Assembly: GCA_051657745.1 (NCBI GenBank)
Contig: JBOFLG010000006.1
Coordinates: 1 to 26,090, forward strand
Direction: 5' to 3'
DNA: 26,090 nucleotides
Source: JBOFLG01 sp051657745
GTDB taxonomy: Bacteria > Actinomycetota > Actinomycetes > Actinomycetales > Dermatophilaceae
Shown here: positions 18,023 through 25,028 of the stretch, one piece after another
How the letters are laid out: each line of letters starts with the position of its first letter
Position numbering within the stretch: the first letter of the stretch is position 1
Program-made: the position numbers and the translations under genes
The notes under the pieces: model-generated
The model's input: only the letters and a program-made list of their open reading frames with translations
Told to the model about the DNA's origin: nothing
Database searches by the model: none

Positions 18023-18571
18023 TCACGGTGTGCAGATGATCTCGCCGTGCAGCACGGTGAACCAGCCGTCGTCGTCTGCGGCCCACTGCTGCCATGCCTG
18101 GGAGATTGACCGCAACTCGGCCCGGTCGGCGTGCCCACCGGCGATTGCCTGCCCAGCGATTGCCGAGTCGACGATTCGCTCCGACCACATCTCGCCCCAC
18201 CAGGATCGATCCTCTGGCGTCGCCCAGCACCACACCGATGCGGTCGGGGCGACTGAACTGGCGCCAGCCGCGCGCGCCCAGGACAGCAGGTGCCGGCCGG
18301 CATCCGGCTCGGTCCCGTTGGCCCGGGCTGCGGCCAACGGCTCGGCCGCGCTGTCGATGGCTACGACCGTGCCGGGTGCGACGCGGGCGGCGATATCGAC
18401 GCTGATCGTTCCCGGGCCGCACCCGACATCGAGCACCGTGACTCCTGGCACCAGACGGTCGGCCAGGTACGCCGCGGAGTTGGCCACGGTCCGCGTCGAA
18501 TGCGATCGCAGCACGCTCGGTGCGTGACCGTGGATGTAGTTTTCCGGGCTCACGCTCATGCCCACCATCAT
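18023..18571 (-). pseudogene. SAM-dependent methyltransferase with apparent internal deletion
   Basis: The 182-residue frame is open, but it looks like a class I methyltransferase of about 265 residues with the middle missing. The N-terminal part is normal: SPENYIHGHAPSVLRSH, then motif I VLDVGCGPGT (46-55) and the acidic residue D73. Right after PLAAARAN (about 79-85) the text jumps to GTEPDAGRHLLSWARAAG, which in the full-length family lies some 85 residues further on. The rest to the end (WWGEMWSERI, ADRAELRSISQAWQQWAADDDGWFTVLHGEI) is normal again. The missing piece would hold motifs II-IV and the active-site cover, so I expect no catalysis. Starts at 18571 (ATG) or 18559 (ATG, the family-typical MSVSPENY) are both possible. 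Family length is from memory. Confidence 0.7.
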
Positions 18572-18613
18572 GGCCCGCCCGAGTCGCGGGCCGATGCAGT
18601 GCTGACCCGGATG

Positions 18614-18645
18614 CCGGGTCGCGGCCTAGCGCGGCCGCGACCCGG
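18614..18645 (-). terminator. Terminator hairpin after the CAP-domain gene
   Basis: Perfect 13-bp stem: CCGGGTCGCGGCC (18614-18626) and GGCCGCGACCCGG (18633-18645) with a 6-nt loop. It lies between the CAP-gene stop and the methyltransferase start. Neighbouring GACCCGG copies (18604, 18687) allow alternative smaller hairpins. Confidence 0.7.
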
Positions 18646-18701
18646 TGCCCGGGCGTCAGTTCCGGGTCGTGGGGGAGAGGGATCCGCGACCCGGCGTCGG
18701 G

Positions 18702-19280
18702 TCAGGAGCGGCCGAAGTTCTGGGTCCAGTAGACGCCGTAGTCGCCGCCCCGGCCGATACCGATACCAACTGCTTTATGCGAACAGTTCAGCAGGTTGGC
18801 CCGGTGCGGGGGGCTGTCCATCCAGCCCTGAAGCACCGCAGCAGCGGTCGTGTAGCCGGCGGCAATGTTCTCGCCCGAGCCGGCCGTGTATCCCTGGGCG
18901 CCGATCCGATCCCACGGGCTGCGCCCGTCCAGCGAATCGTGGCTGAAGTAGTTTCGGCTGGCCATGTCCACGCTGTGCAGGCGGGCCGCGTTGTTGAGCC
19001 GCCGGTCCATCCGGACCGCGCTGCATCCGGCCCGGGCGCGTTCGACATTGGTGAGGCGGATCGCCTCGGCCACCAGCGGCTCGACATTGTTTACTCGCTT
19101 GACGGTGCGCGTCACGTCAGGGACTTCGCTCGATGAGACCGCGGCCCGCTCGGTGCGCTTCGCCGTGGCGTAGGGCGCGGTGCCGGCTGCAGCGGTGGGC
19201 GCGCTGAGCGTGGCAGGGACTGCAAACAGAGCAAGGGCTCCGAGAAGGGATGACGCACGAAGGATGCCACGGGTGGGCAT
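18702..19280 (-). CDS. Secreted CAP (SCP/PR-1)-domain protein
   Basis: A 192-residue protein with a signal peptide (about 1-32; MPTRGILRASSLLGALALFAV, then ending near PTAAAGTA). After a short linker comes a CAP domain (about 70-192). Its cavity residues are visible: His in ARLHSVDMA, YFSHDSLDGRSPWDR, Glu in GSGENIAAGY, and His in SPPHRANLLN, with the closing GIGIGRGGDYGVYWTQNFG. Bacterial CAP proteins are exported and their role is mostly unknown. I chose the ATG at 19280 because the signal peptide begins there; the frame is open to 19364. The ribosome site is weak (GTGAG). Confidence 0.9.
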   Translation of the reverse strand: MPTRGILRASSLLGALALFAVPATLSAPTAAAGTAPYATAKRTERAAVSSSEVPDVTRTVKRVNNVEPLVAEAIRLTNVERARAGCSAVRMDRRLNNAARLHSVDMASRNYFSHDSLDGRSPWDRIGAQGYTAGSGENIAAGYTTAAAVLQGWMDSPPHRANLLNCSHKAVGIGIGRGGDYGVYWTQNFGRS

Positions 19281-19559
19281 AACAGATCGCTCACTTTCGA
19301 CATAGGTTATACAAAGCCCCTGCGTCGTCGAAGGTACGGTCGAGGGTCGCGCGCTCGAGAACATTTGAGAAAAGACCAGCCGTTCGGCCGATCAGGATGG
19401 CGCTACGCATCCGTGAAGCACCGACGAAAGAGCGCTCTGACCTGCGCGTTCGTCGTGAAAGTCCGGCCGGAGAGCCCGCCGCGTCGCGGTGTTGGTGGTC
19501 GGCAGCGCCGGGGTGGCTAGTGGCTCGGTTGCCCGGCGGACGCCAGGCATCAACCGGCG
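19281..19559. other. Gene-free stretch upstream of the CAP-domain gene
   Basis: No credible gene; the frames found here are Arg/Pro-rich shadows. On the minus strand TATAAC (19306-19311), 25 bases upstream of the CAP-gene ATG, is a possible -10 in a locally AT-rich patch. The rest could be a long 5' leader. I looked for a c-di-AMP (ydaO-type) riboswitch, which precedes some actinomycete wall genes, and could not recognise one. Confidence 0.4.
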
Positions 19560-19597
19560 CGACCCGTCGGCGAGGAGTCAGCATCGCCGACGGGTCG
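19560..19597 (-). terminator. Terminator of the desaturase operon
   Basis: Perfect 14-bp inverted repeat: CGACCCGTCGGCGA (19560-19573) and TCGCCGACGGGTCG (19584-19597) with a 10-nt loop, 21 bases beyond the desaturase stop. No T-tract. Confidence 0.8.
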
Positions 19598-19618
19598 ATG
19601 TCGGCGGTCAGGGCCGAG

Positions 19619-20923
19619 TCAGGACCGGGCTGCCGGACGCCGCCGCCGCTGCCACGCTCTGGCCGCGGCGAGCCGCACGACATCCCGCCGCCGGCGACCC
19701 TCGACAGGGTTCGGCAGGGACAGCCGCACCACCTTCGCGTAGACCGAGCCTGCCTGCCGCCAGAGCGTCCCGGTCACGTAGGGGAGGTCATGCCGTTCCA
19801 TCAGGGCGCGTACCCGCGGCGCGATCTCGGCGTAGCGGTTGCTCGGCATGTCGGGGTAGAGGTGGTGCTCGATCTGGTGGCTGAGGTTTCCCGTCATCAC
19901 ATGCATTGCCTTGCTGCCGCGGATGTTGCCGCTGCCCAGCATCTGCCGCAGGTACCACTCGCCGCGCGTCTCGTTGTCGATGGAGGTCTTCTCGAACGTC
20001 GCGATATCGGGTGGGAAGTGCCCGCAGATGATGACGGTATTGGTCCACAGATTGCGCGCCAGGTTGGCAACGACGTTGGCGGTCAACGTGGTTCGTGCCG
20101 ATCCGGTAGCCGCGGCGAGCGCCGGGTGGGCGATGTAGTCCTTAGTGGCCTGGCGGGTGATCTTGGCGACGACCTCGCGGGCGTCGGATCGGAACTTCGC
20201 CGTGTCGGCCGCACTCATCCGCTTCTTCGTGGCGAGGTATCGGCCGAGTTCGAGGTCGTAGGCGGCGATCGAATACTCGAACAACACCGCGTTGCCGACG
20301 TGCCAGATCGGTTGGAAGAGGTGAAACAGGCTCCACCGCTGATCTTCATCCACGCGCAGGATTCCGTACCCGAGGTCGTTGTCCCGGCCGAGCACGTTGG
20401 TGAACGTGTGGTGGATCTCGTTGTGGCTGTGCTTCCACTGGCTCGACGGGCTGGCGTTGTCCCACTCCCATGCGGTCGAGTGGATCTTCGGGTCACGCAT
20501 CCAGTCCCACTGACCGTGCATCACGTTGTGCCCGATCTCCATGTTCTCCAAGATCTTGGCCACTGCCAGCCCGGCAGTGCCGAGCCACCACGCCGGACGG
20601 AACCCCTTGACCTTGACGTTCGAGAACAACAACACTGCGCGAGAGCCGACTTCGAGGTATCGCTGAGCCGTGATCACCCGCCGGATGTACGCGGCATCCC
20701 GGGCGCCGCGCGAATCCATCACCTCGGCGCGCAGCGCGTCAAGCTCGTGCCCGATGTTCTCGATCTGCTCGGCGGTCAGATGTGCCGCCGGGTTTGGCCG
20801 GCCCGACGACTTCAGCGCCGGCCGCTGCGGACGCGGCGTCGTGCTCTCGACGCGAAGCCGGGAGTTGATGCCCTGCGGTTTCGTCGATGCGTGCGCAGGA
20901 ATTCGCTCGGGTGCGATGGTCAT
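19619..20923 (-). CDS. Membrane acyl-CoA delta-9 desaturase, DesA3-like
   Basis: A 434-residue integral membrane fatty-acid desaturase that puts a double bond into long acyl chains using a di-iron centre, oxygen and electrons from a reductase. The three histidine boxes are present: HNVMH (132-136), HSHNEIHH (165-172) and HQIEHH (349-354, in GNLSHQIEHHLYPDMPSNRYAEI). This is the pattern of M. tuberculosis DesA3 (Rv3229c). A disordered head (about 1-50) and an Arg-rich tail frame the enzyme. I chose the ATG at 20923, with AGAGG about 8 bases upstream; the frame opens at 21049, but that part overlaps the reductase gene and is not coding. It lies 22 bases behind the reductase gene, as Rv3229c does behind Rv3230c. 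Confidence 0.93.
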   Translation of the reverse strand: MTIAPERIPAHASTKPQGINSRLRVESTTPRPQRPALKSSGRPNPAAHLTAEQIENIGHELDALRAEVMDSRGARDAAYIRRVITAQRYLEVGSRAVLLFSNVKVKGFRPAWWLGTAGLAVAKILENMEIGHNVMHGQWDWMRDPKIHSTAWEWDNASPSSQWKHSHNEIHHTFTNVLGRDNDLGYGILRVDEDQRWSLFHLFQPIWHVGNAVLFEYSIAAYDLELGRYLATKKRMSAADTAKFRSDAREVVAKITRQATKDYIAHPALAAATGSARTTLTANVVANLARNLWTNTVIICGHFPPDIATFEKTSIDNETRGEWYLRQMLGSGNIRGSKAMHVMTGNLSHQIEHHLYPDMPSNRYAEIAPRVRALMERHDLPYVTGTLWRQAGSVYAKVVRLSLPNPVEGRRRRDVVRLAAARAWQRRRRPAARS

Positions 20924-20945
20924 GGGTCGTCCTCTCGGGTGAATC

Positions 20946-22151
20946 TCAGAGCTCGATGTCGCAGGAACCAGCGACCGCGTTGACGCAGGTCTGGACGCGC
21001 AGGTTGTCACCAGGCTCGCCGACGGTGACCGCACCGGTGCGGAGGTCACGCACCGCGCCCTGCCGCAGGGTGGCCACGCAACCGAAGCAGATGCCCATGC
21101 GGCATCCGCTCGGCATCAGGACGCCGGCGCGCTCGCCGGCCTCGAGGATCGGGGTGGCGCCGTCGGCGTCGGTCTCAGCCCCCGATGCGGTAAACCGCAC
21201 TCGCCCACCGTCGCCCGGTTCGACGACGCGAGGTCGGAACCGCTCGGTATGCAGTTGACGGATGACGCCCGCTGCTTCCCAGTGCAGTTCGGCTGCCTCG
21301 AGCAGCCCGGTCGGGCCGCAGACCCACGCCTCGCGAGCCCGCCAGTCGGGGACGATCAGGTCGAGCCGGTCGAGGTGCAGGATGCCGTGCTGGTCGTCGA
21401 GGTTGATGGTCAGGTCGACCCGGCCGGCGTCGGCGAGGCTGCGCAGTTCGGCGGCGAACATGACATCCGCGGCGCTCGGCGCACAGTGCACGTGCGCAAC
21501 GTCGGCGAGCTCGGGCAGGTGGCTGCGCATCATCCCGATGACGGGGGTGATGCCGCTACCGGCGGTGAGGAACAGGACCCGGCGCGGCAGCGGGTGTGGC
21601 AGCACAAAGTCGCCGGTGGCCTGGTCGAGCATGAGCAGCGTCCCTGGCGCGGTGTGCTGTACGAGATGGGTCGAGACGGTGCCGCCGTTGATGATCTTGG
21701 GTGTGATGGCGATGCAGCCCGGCGGGATGCCGGCCGCGGCGACGCCGTCGTGGCGGTGGGTGAGGCTGTAGGCGCGCCAGTGCCGCACGCCGTTCACGTC
21801 GACCCCAACGCGCACGTACTGACCGGGTCGATGGCCCTGCCAGCTGCGCCCCGGCCGGATGACGAGCGTTGCCGAGTCGCGCGTCTCGGGATGCACGGCG
21901 ACCACTCGTCCGCGCAGTTCGGCGCCCGCTCGCAGCGGGTTCACCAGGTCGAGGTAGTCGGCCGGAACGAGCGGAGTCACCAGCGCCTCGGCAGCCCGGC
22001 GTAGCCCGTGGGCCATGTCCCGAAGCGGGCTCGCGACCTGCGGGCTGAGCGGAACGGGAGCCTGCCGGCGAGACATCGGCGACCGACGGGGCGGGGTCGA
22101 CGGCAACTGGCTCGGCCCCGTGGCAGCCTGATCGATGGACGATGCACTCAC
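20946..22151 (-). CDS. Ferredoxin reductase (FAD, NAD(P)H, 2Fe-2S) for the desaturase
   Basis: A 401-residue electron-transfer protein like M. tuberculosis Rv3230c, which passes electrons from NADPH to DesA3. An FAD-binding domain (about 78-185) has RAYSLTH (126-132). The NAD(P) domain has TAGSGITPVIGMM (196-208) and VCGPTGLL (277-284). The C-terminal plant-type 2Fe-2S domain has C350, C355 and C358 in CRMGICFGC and C389 in VQTCVNAVAGSC. The start is uncertain. The GTG at 22151 abuts three operator-like palindromes and lacks a ribosome site, which is acceptable only for a leaderless mRNA. The ATG at 22076 would give 376 residues, also without a good ribosome site. First gene of the desaturase operon. 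Confidence 0.9.
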   Translation of the reverse strand: MSASSIDQAATGPSQLPSTPPRRSPMSRRQAPVPLSPQVASPLRDMAHGLRRAAEALVTPLVPADYLDLVNPLRAGAELRGRVVAVHPETRDSATLVIRPGRSWQGHRPGQYVRVGVDVNGVRHWRAYSLTHRHDGVAAAGIPPGCIAITPKIINGGTVSTHLVQHTAPGTLLMLDQATGDFVLPHPLPRRVLFLTAGSGITPVIGMMRSHLPELADVAHVHCAPSAADVMFAAELRSLADAGRVDLTINLDDQHGILHLDRLDLIVPDWRAREAWVCGPTGLLEAAELHWEAAGVIRQLHTERFRPRVVEPGDGGRVRFTASGAETDADGATPILEAGERAGVLMPSGCRMGICFGCVATLRQGAVRDLRTGAVTVGEPGDNLRVQTCVNAVAGSCDIEL

Positions 22152-22195
22152 ATACGCGAGCGTAACCTACGCTCACGTAACTTACGAAAACGTAA
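22152..22195. promoter_or_regulatory. Triple operator: three tandem palindromic sites at 15-bp period
   Basis: Three copies of NTACG-N4-CGTAA: 22152-22165 (spacer CGAG), 22167-22180 (spacer CTCA) and 22182-22195 (spacer AAAA, a perfect TTACG/CGTAA palindrome). Each contains TACG-N4-CGTA; starts are exactly 15 bases apart. The same bases also give CGTA-N3-TACG palindromes in an alternative register (22161-22171, 22176-22186). Such sites suit a TetR-family repressor. They sit directly against the GTG start of the reductase gene and so cover the promoter. No regulator gene is next to them. Confidence 0.8.
22158..22163 (-). promoter_or_regulatory. Candidate -10 of the desaturase operon
   Basis: On the minus strand TACGCT (TANNNT) is followed by exactly six bases and then the GTG at 22151, as for a leaderless transcript. 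It lies within the first operator copy, so a bound repressor would block it. No good -35 is visible. Confidence 0.3.
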
Positions 22196-22219
22196 CCACC
22201 GACCCGCTCCCCCGGCCCC

Positions 22220-22308
22220 AACTTTCCCGCCCCATGCCGCACGCCGGAGCGAAGCCCCCGGAAGTTTCGGGCGCTCCAGCCCAGGACGTCGCATGGGGCG
22301 AGAAAGTG
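22220..22308 (-). terminator. Large imperfect inverted repeat behind the ABC transporter operon
   Basis: Outer arms of 18 bases (22220-22237 and 22291-22308) match in 16 positions; the core is CGCCCCATGC against GCATGGGGCG. Inside lies a second stem, GGAGCG (22246-22251) with CGCTCC (22272-22277), which encloses CCCG/CGGG. It begins 20 bases beyond the ATPase stop, so transcription termination is the simplest role, but the size is unusual. Confidence 0.55.
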
Positions 22309-22328
22309 GTGGCGCGGAGCCGGGCGGG

Positions 22329-24029
22329 TCAGTGGTCGCCGGCCATCAGGCGACCGATCTCGGCGCGGTCGGCGCCGTGAGAGTCCAGTTCGGCCACCAC
22401 CATGCCAGCGTGTACCACCGCCACCCGATCAGACAGTGCGAGGATCTCGTCGAGCTCGGCCGACACGAGCAGCACAGCCGCGCCGGCGTCGCGGGCCTCG
22501 ACAATGCGCCGGTGGATGAACTCGATCGAGCCGACATCGACGCCACGCGTCGGCTGCGCGGCCATCAGCAGCCGTGGCCGGGATGACAACTCGCGGGCCA
22601 CGACCACCTTCTGCTTGTTGCCCCCGGACAGCGACCCCGCCGACTGCATCACGCCCGAGGAACGGATGTCGAACTCCGCACGCAGCCGTTCGGCGTTCTC
22701 CCGCACCGCATCGAACCGGCGCACCCCATGCCGCGCGTACGGCCACTGGTCGTACTCGGTGAGCACCAGGTTGTCGGCGATCGAGTACGCCCCCACCAGT
22801 CCGTGCTTCTCCCGGTCCTCGGGGACGTGCCCCACCCCGGCATCGTGGGTGCGGTCTGGGTCGGCGCGGGTGAGGTCGAGTTCGCCGAGGGCCATCCGGC
22901 CGGACACCACCGGGCGGATCCCGGCAAGCGCCTCGACCAGTTCACGCTGCCCGTTGCCCTCGACGCCAGCGACCCCGACAATCTCCCCGGCTCGAACCGA
23001 CAGGGTGAACCCGTTCACCGTCTCCCAGCCACGGTCGTCACGCACGTGCAGATCGTCGATCTCGAGCACCACGTCGCCCGGATTGGCTGCCGCCTTGTCG
23101 ATCGACAGCACCACATCGCGGCCCACCATCATCGTGGCCAAACCGCGCGCATCAGTGGCTGAGGTCGCGACGTCGCCGACCACCGCGCCCTGCCGCAGGA
23201 CGTACACCCGGTCAGCGACCGCGAGCACCTCGCGCAGCTTGTGGGTAATGAAGACGATCGAGGTTCCCGCGTTGGCGAGCTCGGTCATGACCGCGAGCAG
23301 CTCGTCGGTCTCCTGCGGGGTCAGCACCGCCGTGGGCTCGTCGAGGATGAGCAGGTCGACCTGCCGCGAGAGGGCCTTGAGGATCTCAACCCGCTGCTGG
23401 GTGCCGACCGGGAGGTCCTCGACCCGGGCGTCGGGGTCGACAGCGAGCCGGTGGGTGGCCGCGAGGGTGCGCACGAGTTCACGGGCGGCGTCGAGGTCGA
23501 GCAGTTGGCCACCGCGCACCGGTTCGTGCCCCAGCACGAGGTTCTCCGCCACGGTCATCACCGGCACCAGTTGGAAGTGCTGGTGCACCATGCCGATGCC
23601 GCGGGCGATGGCGTCGCGCGGGTCCCTGATCGGGGTTGCGTCACCCGAGATGGTGACGGTGCCGGCATCCGGGGTGATGAGGCCGAAGATCTGGTTCACC
23701 AGGGTGGACTTGCCGGCCCCGTTCTCGCCGAGCAGCGCCACGATCTCGCCGCGTCGCACCTGCAGGGTGATGTCACGATTGGCGCGCACCGGCCCGAAAC
23801 TCTTCGACAGGCCCGCGATGTCAAGCAGCACCTCGCCGATGTTTCCCTCGCCGAAACCGCTGACCTCGGGCGGTAGCTGGAGGATCGCCTCGCTGGTCAC
23901 CACCGACTCCAGGTGCTCCGTGCTGGTGTCGAGGTGCGCATCGACGACCGCCGCGACGTCGGTATGCACGTCGGGCAGGTCGGATGGCGCCCCGTCGGAC
24001 GCCTGCGCCGCCCGCGAGTCGTCGCGCAT
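22329..24029 (-). CDS. ABC importer ATPase with two nucleotide-binding domains, nucleoside (Nup/Bmp) type
   Basis: A 566-residue cytoplasmic ATPase with two fused NBDs. NBD1 (about 66-300) has Walker A GENGAGKST (101-109), VHQHFQLVPVMTVAENLVLG, and Walker B LLILDEPTAVLTPQE. NBD2 (about 315-560) has a degenerate Walker A (GVEGNGQREL), the signature LSGGNKQKVVVAREL, and LLMAAQPTRGVDVGS in which the catalytic Glu is Gln. A weakened second site is normal for this sugar/nucleoside family. The first 65 residues are an acidic, disordered extension not usual in the family. I chose the ATG at 24029, which shares a base with the permease stop and has GGGAG about 9 bases upstream. The frame stays open to 25019, but that part lies within the permease gene and is not coding. 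Confidence 0.92.
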   Translation of the reverse strand: MRDDSRAAQASDGAPSDLPDVHTDVAAVVDAHLDTSTEHLESVVTSEAILQLPPEVSGFGEGNIGEVLLDIAGLSKSFGPVRANRDITLQVRRGEIVALLGENGAGKSTLVNQIFGLITPDAGTVTISGDATPIRDPRDAIARGIGMVHQHFQLVPVMTVAENLVLGHEPVRGGQLLDLDAARELVRTLAATHRLAVDPDARVEDLPVGTQQRVEILKALSRQVDLLILDEPTAVLTPQETDELLAVMTELANAGTSIVFITHKLREVLAVADRVYVLRQGAVVGDVATSATDARGLATMMVGRDVVLSIDKAAANPGDVVLEIDDLHVRDDRGWETVNGFTLSVRAGEIVGVAGVEGNGQRELVEALAGIRPVVSGRMALGELDLTRADPDRTHDAGVGHVPEDREKHGLVGAYSIADNLVLTEYDQWPYARHGVRRFDAVRENAERLRAEFDIRSSGVMQSAGSLSGGNKQKVVVARELSSRPRLLMAAQPTRGVDVGSIEFIHRRIVEARDAGAAVLLVSAELDEILALSDRVAVVHAGMVVAELDSHGADRAEIGRLMAGDH

Positions 24030-25027
24030 CACCGGTCTCCCTTGACGTACGGCCGGCCGACCGCGGCCGGGGCACGCACCCGTCCAGCGGCGACTGCGAG
24101 CACCACGAGCGTCGCGATGTACGGGAAGGTGCCGGTGATCTGCGGCGGGATGGTGAACCAGCCGGTTTGCTGCAGTTGCGACGCGACCGCGTTCACGAAG
24201 CCGAAGAACACCGCCATCGCGAAGGCGCGCAGCGGTCGCCACGCACCCATGATCAGGATGGCGAGGGCGAGGAATCCGCGGCCGGCGACGATGCCGCGCT
24301 CGAACGAGCTCGCGGCATCCATGGACAGGTAGACACCGGCGGACCCCGCGAGCGCCCCCGCAAGGGTCACGTTGACCAGCCGAACCCGCTCGACATTGAT
24401 GCCGGCGGTGTCGGCGGCCGACGGGTACTCCCCGACCGCACGGGTGCGCAGGCCCCACCGCGTGCGGAACAGCCCGACGTGCACCACCAGTGCGGCAACG
24501 ATGGCGAGCGTCGCGAACGTGCTGGTGTTCGAGAAGAACACCTCGCCGACGAGCGGGAGCAGCGACAGGCCGGGGATGTCGAACGACGGCAGCGTGCCCG
24601 GGAGGATCTCGCCGGAGCGCAGATAGAACGAGGTGACCCCGGCCGCGAAGATATTGAGCACCACGCCGGCGATGATCTGGTCCATCCGCCACTTCACCGT
24701 GGTCCAGGCGAGGAACCCACCGGTCAGGAGACCGCTGCCGATGCCCGCCAGCACCCCCACGAGCAGCGAGCCGCTGTACGCGGCGCCGAAGAAGCCGGCG
24801 AAGGCGGCGACGATCATCTGGCCCTCGATGCCGATATTGACCACGCCGCTGCGCTCGCCGATGACGCCGACCAGCGCCGCGAGCACGAGCGGGATGGCGT
24901 AATCCCAGGCCGAGACGTACATGCTCGGCGCGATGTCGCGGCGTGCGTAGTAGAAGACATATGCCGCCACCAGGACTACGCCCGCCACGACCACGGTGCT
25001 GCGGTTGCGCTGCATCCACGCGGTCAT
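24029..25027 (-). CDS. ABC importer permease, nucleoside (NupQ/YufQ) type
   Basis: A 332-residue membrane protein of the BPD_transp_2 family with about eight to ten hydrophobic helices. Family text: GVIGERSGVVNIGIEGQMI near the N-terminus, KWRMDQIIAGVVLNIFAAG in the middle, GLRTRAVGEYPSAADTAGI and GFLALAILIMGAWRP later. With its partner it forms the channel for nucleosides or related bases. I chose the ATG at 25027 because it follows the upstream permease's TGA by one base, a coupled arrangement; the frame opens at 25141 inside that gene. Confidence 0.92.
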   Translation of the reverse strand: MTAWMQRNRSTVVVAGVVLVAAYVFYYARRDIAPSMYVSAWDYAIPLVLAALVGVIGERSGVVNIGIEGQMIVAAFAGFFGAAYSGSLLVGVLAGIGSGLLTGGFLAWTTVKWRMDQIIAGVVLNIFAAGVTSFYLRSGEILPGTLPSFDIPGLSLLPLVGEVFFSNTSTFATLAIVAALVVHVGLFRTRWGLRTRAVGEYPSAADTAGINVERVRLVNVTLAGALAGSAGVYLSMDAASSFERGIVAGRGFLALAILIMGAWRPLRAFAMAVFFGFVNAVASQLQQTGWFTIPPQITGTFPYIATLVVLAVAAGRVRAPAAVGRPYVKGDR

Positions 25028-25028
25028 G

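Noticed and set aside
17250..18527. 425-codon plus-strand frame overlapping the end of mmsA and the methyltransferase gene
   Set aside because: Shadow of two recognisable genes; no similarity of its own.
19281..19618. c-di-AMP (ydaO-type) riboswitch before the CAP-domain gene
   Set aside because: The position is plausible and GGCAACCGAGCCA-like text is present, but I could not fit the conserved core; a covariance-model search would decide.
19397..20983. 528-codon plus-strand open frame across the desaturase gene
   Set aside because: It is antisense to the DesA3-like desaturase with all three His boxes intact; its own translation is Arg/Val/His-rich with no motif.
22402..24045. 547-codon plus-strand open frame across the ABC ATPase gene
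   Set aside because: Antisense to two well-formed NBDs; its Ser/Arg/Thr-rich translation is a shadow.
24030..25019. Upstream 330-codon extension of the ATPase frame
   Set aside because: It lies in another frame of the permease gene, is Arg/Gly/His-rich, and a good start with a ribosome site exists at 24029.
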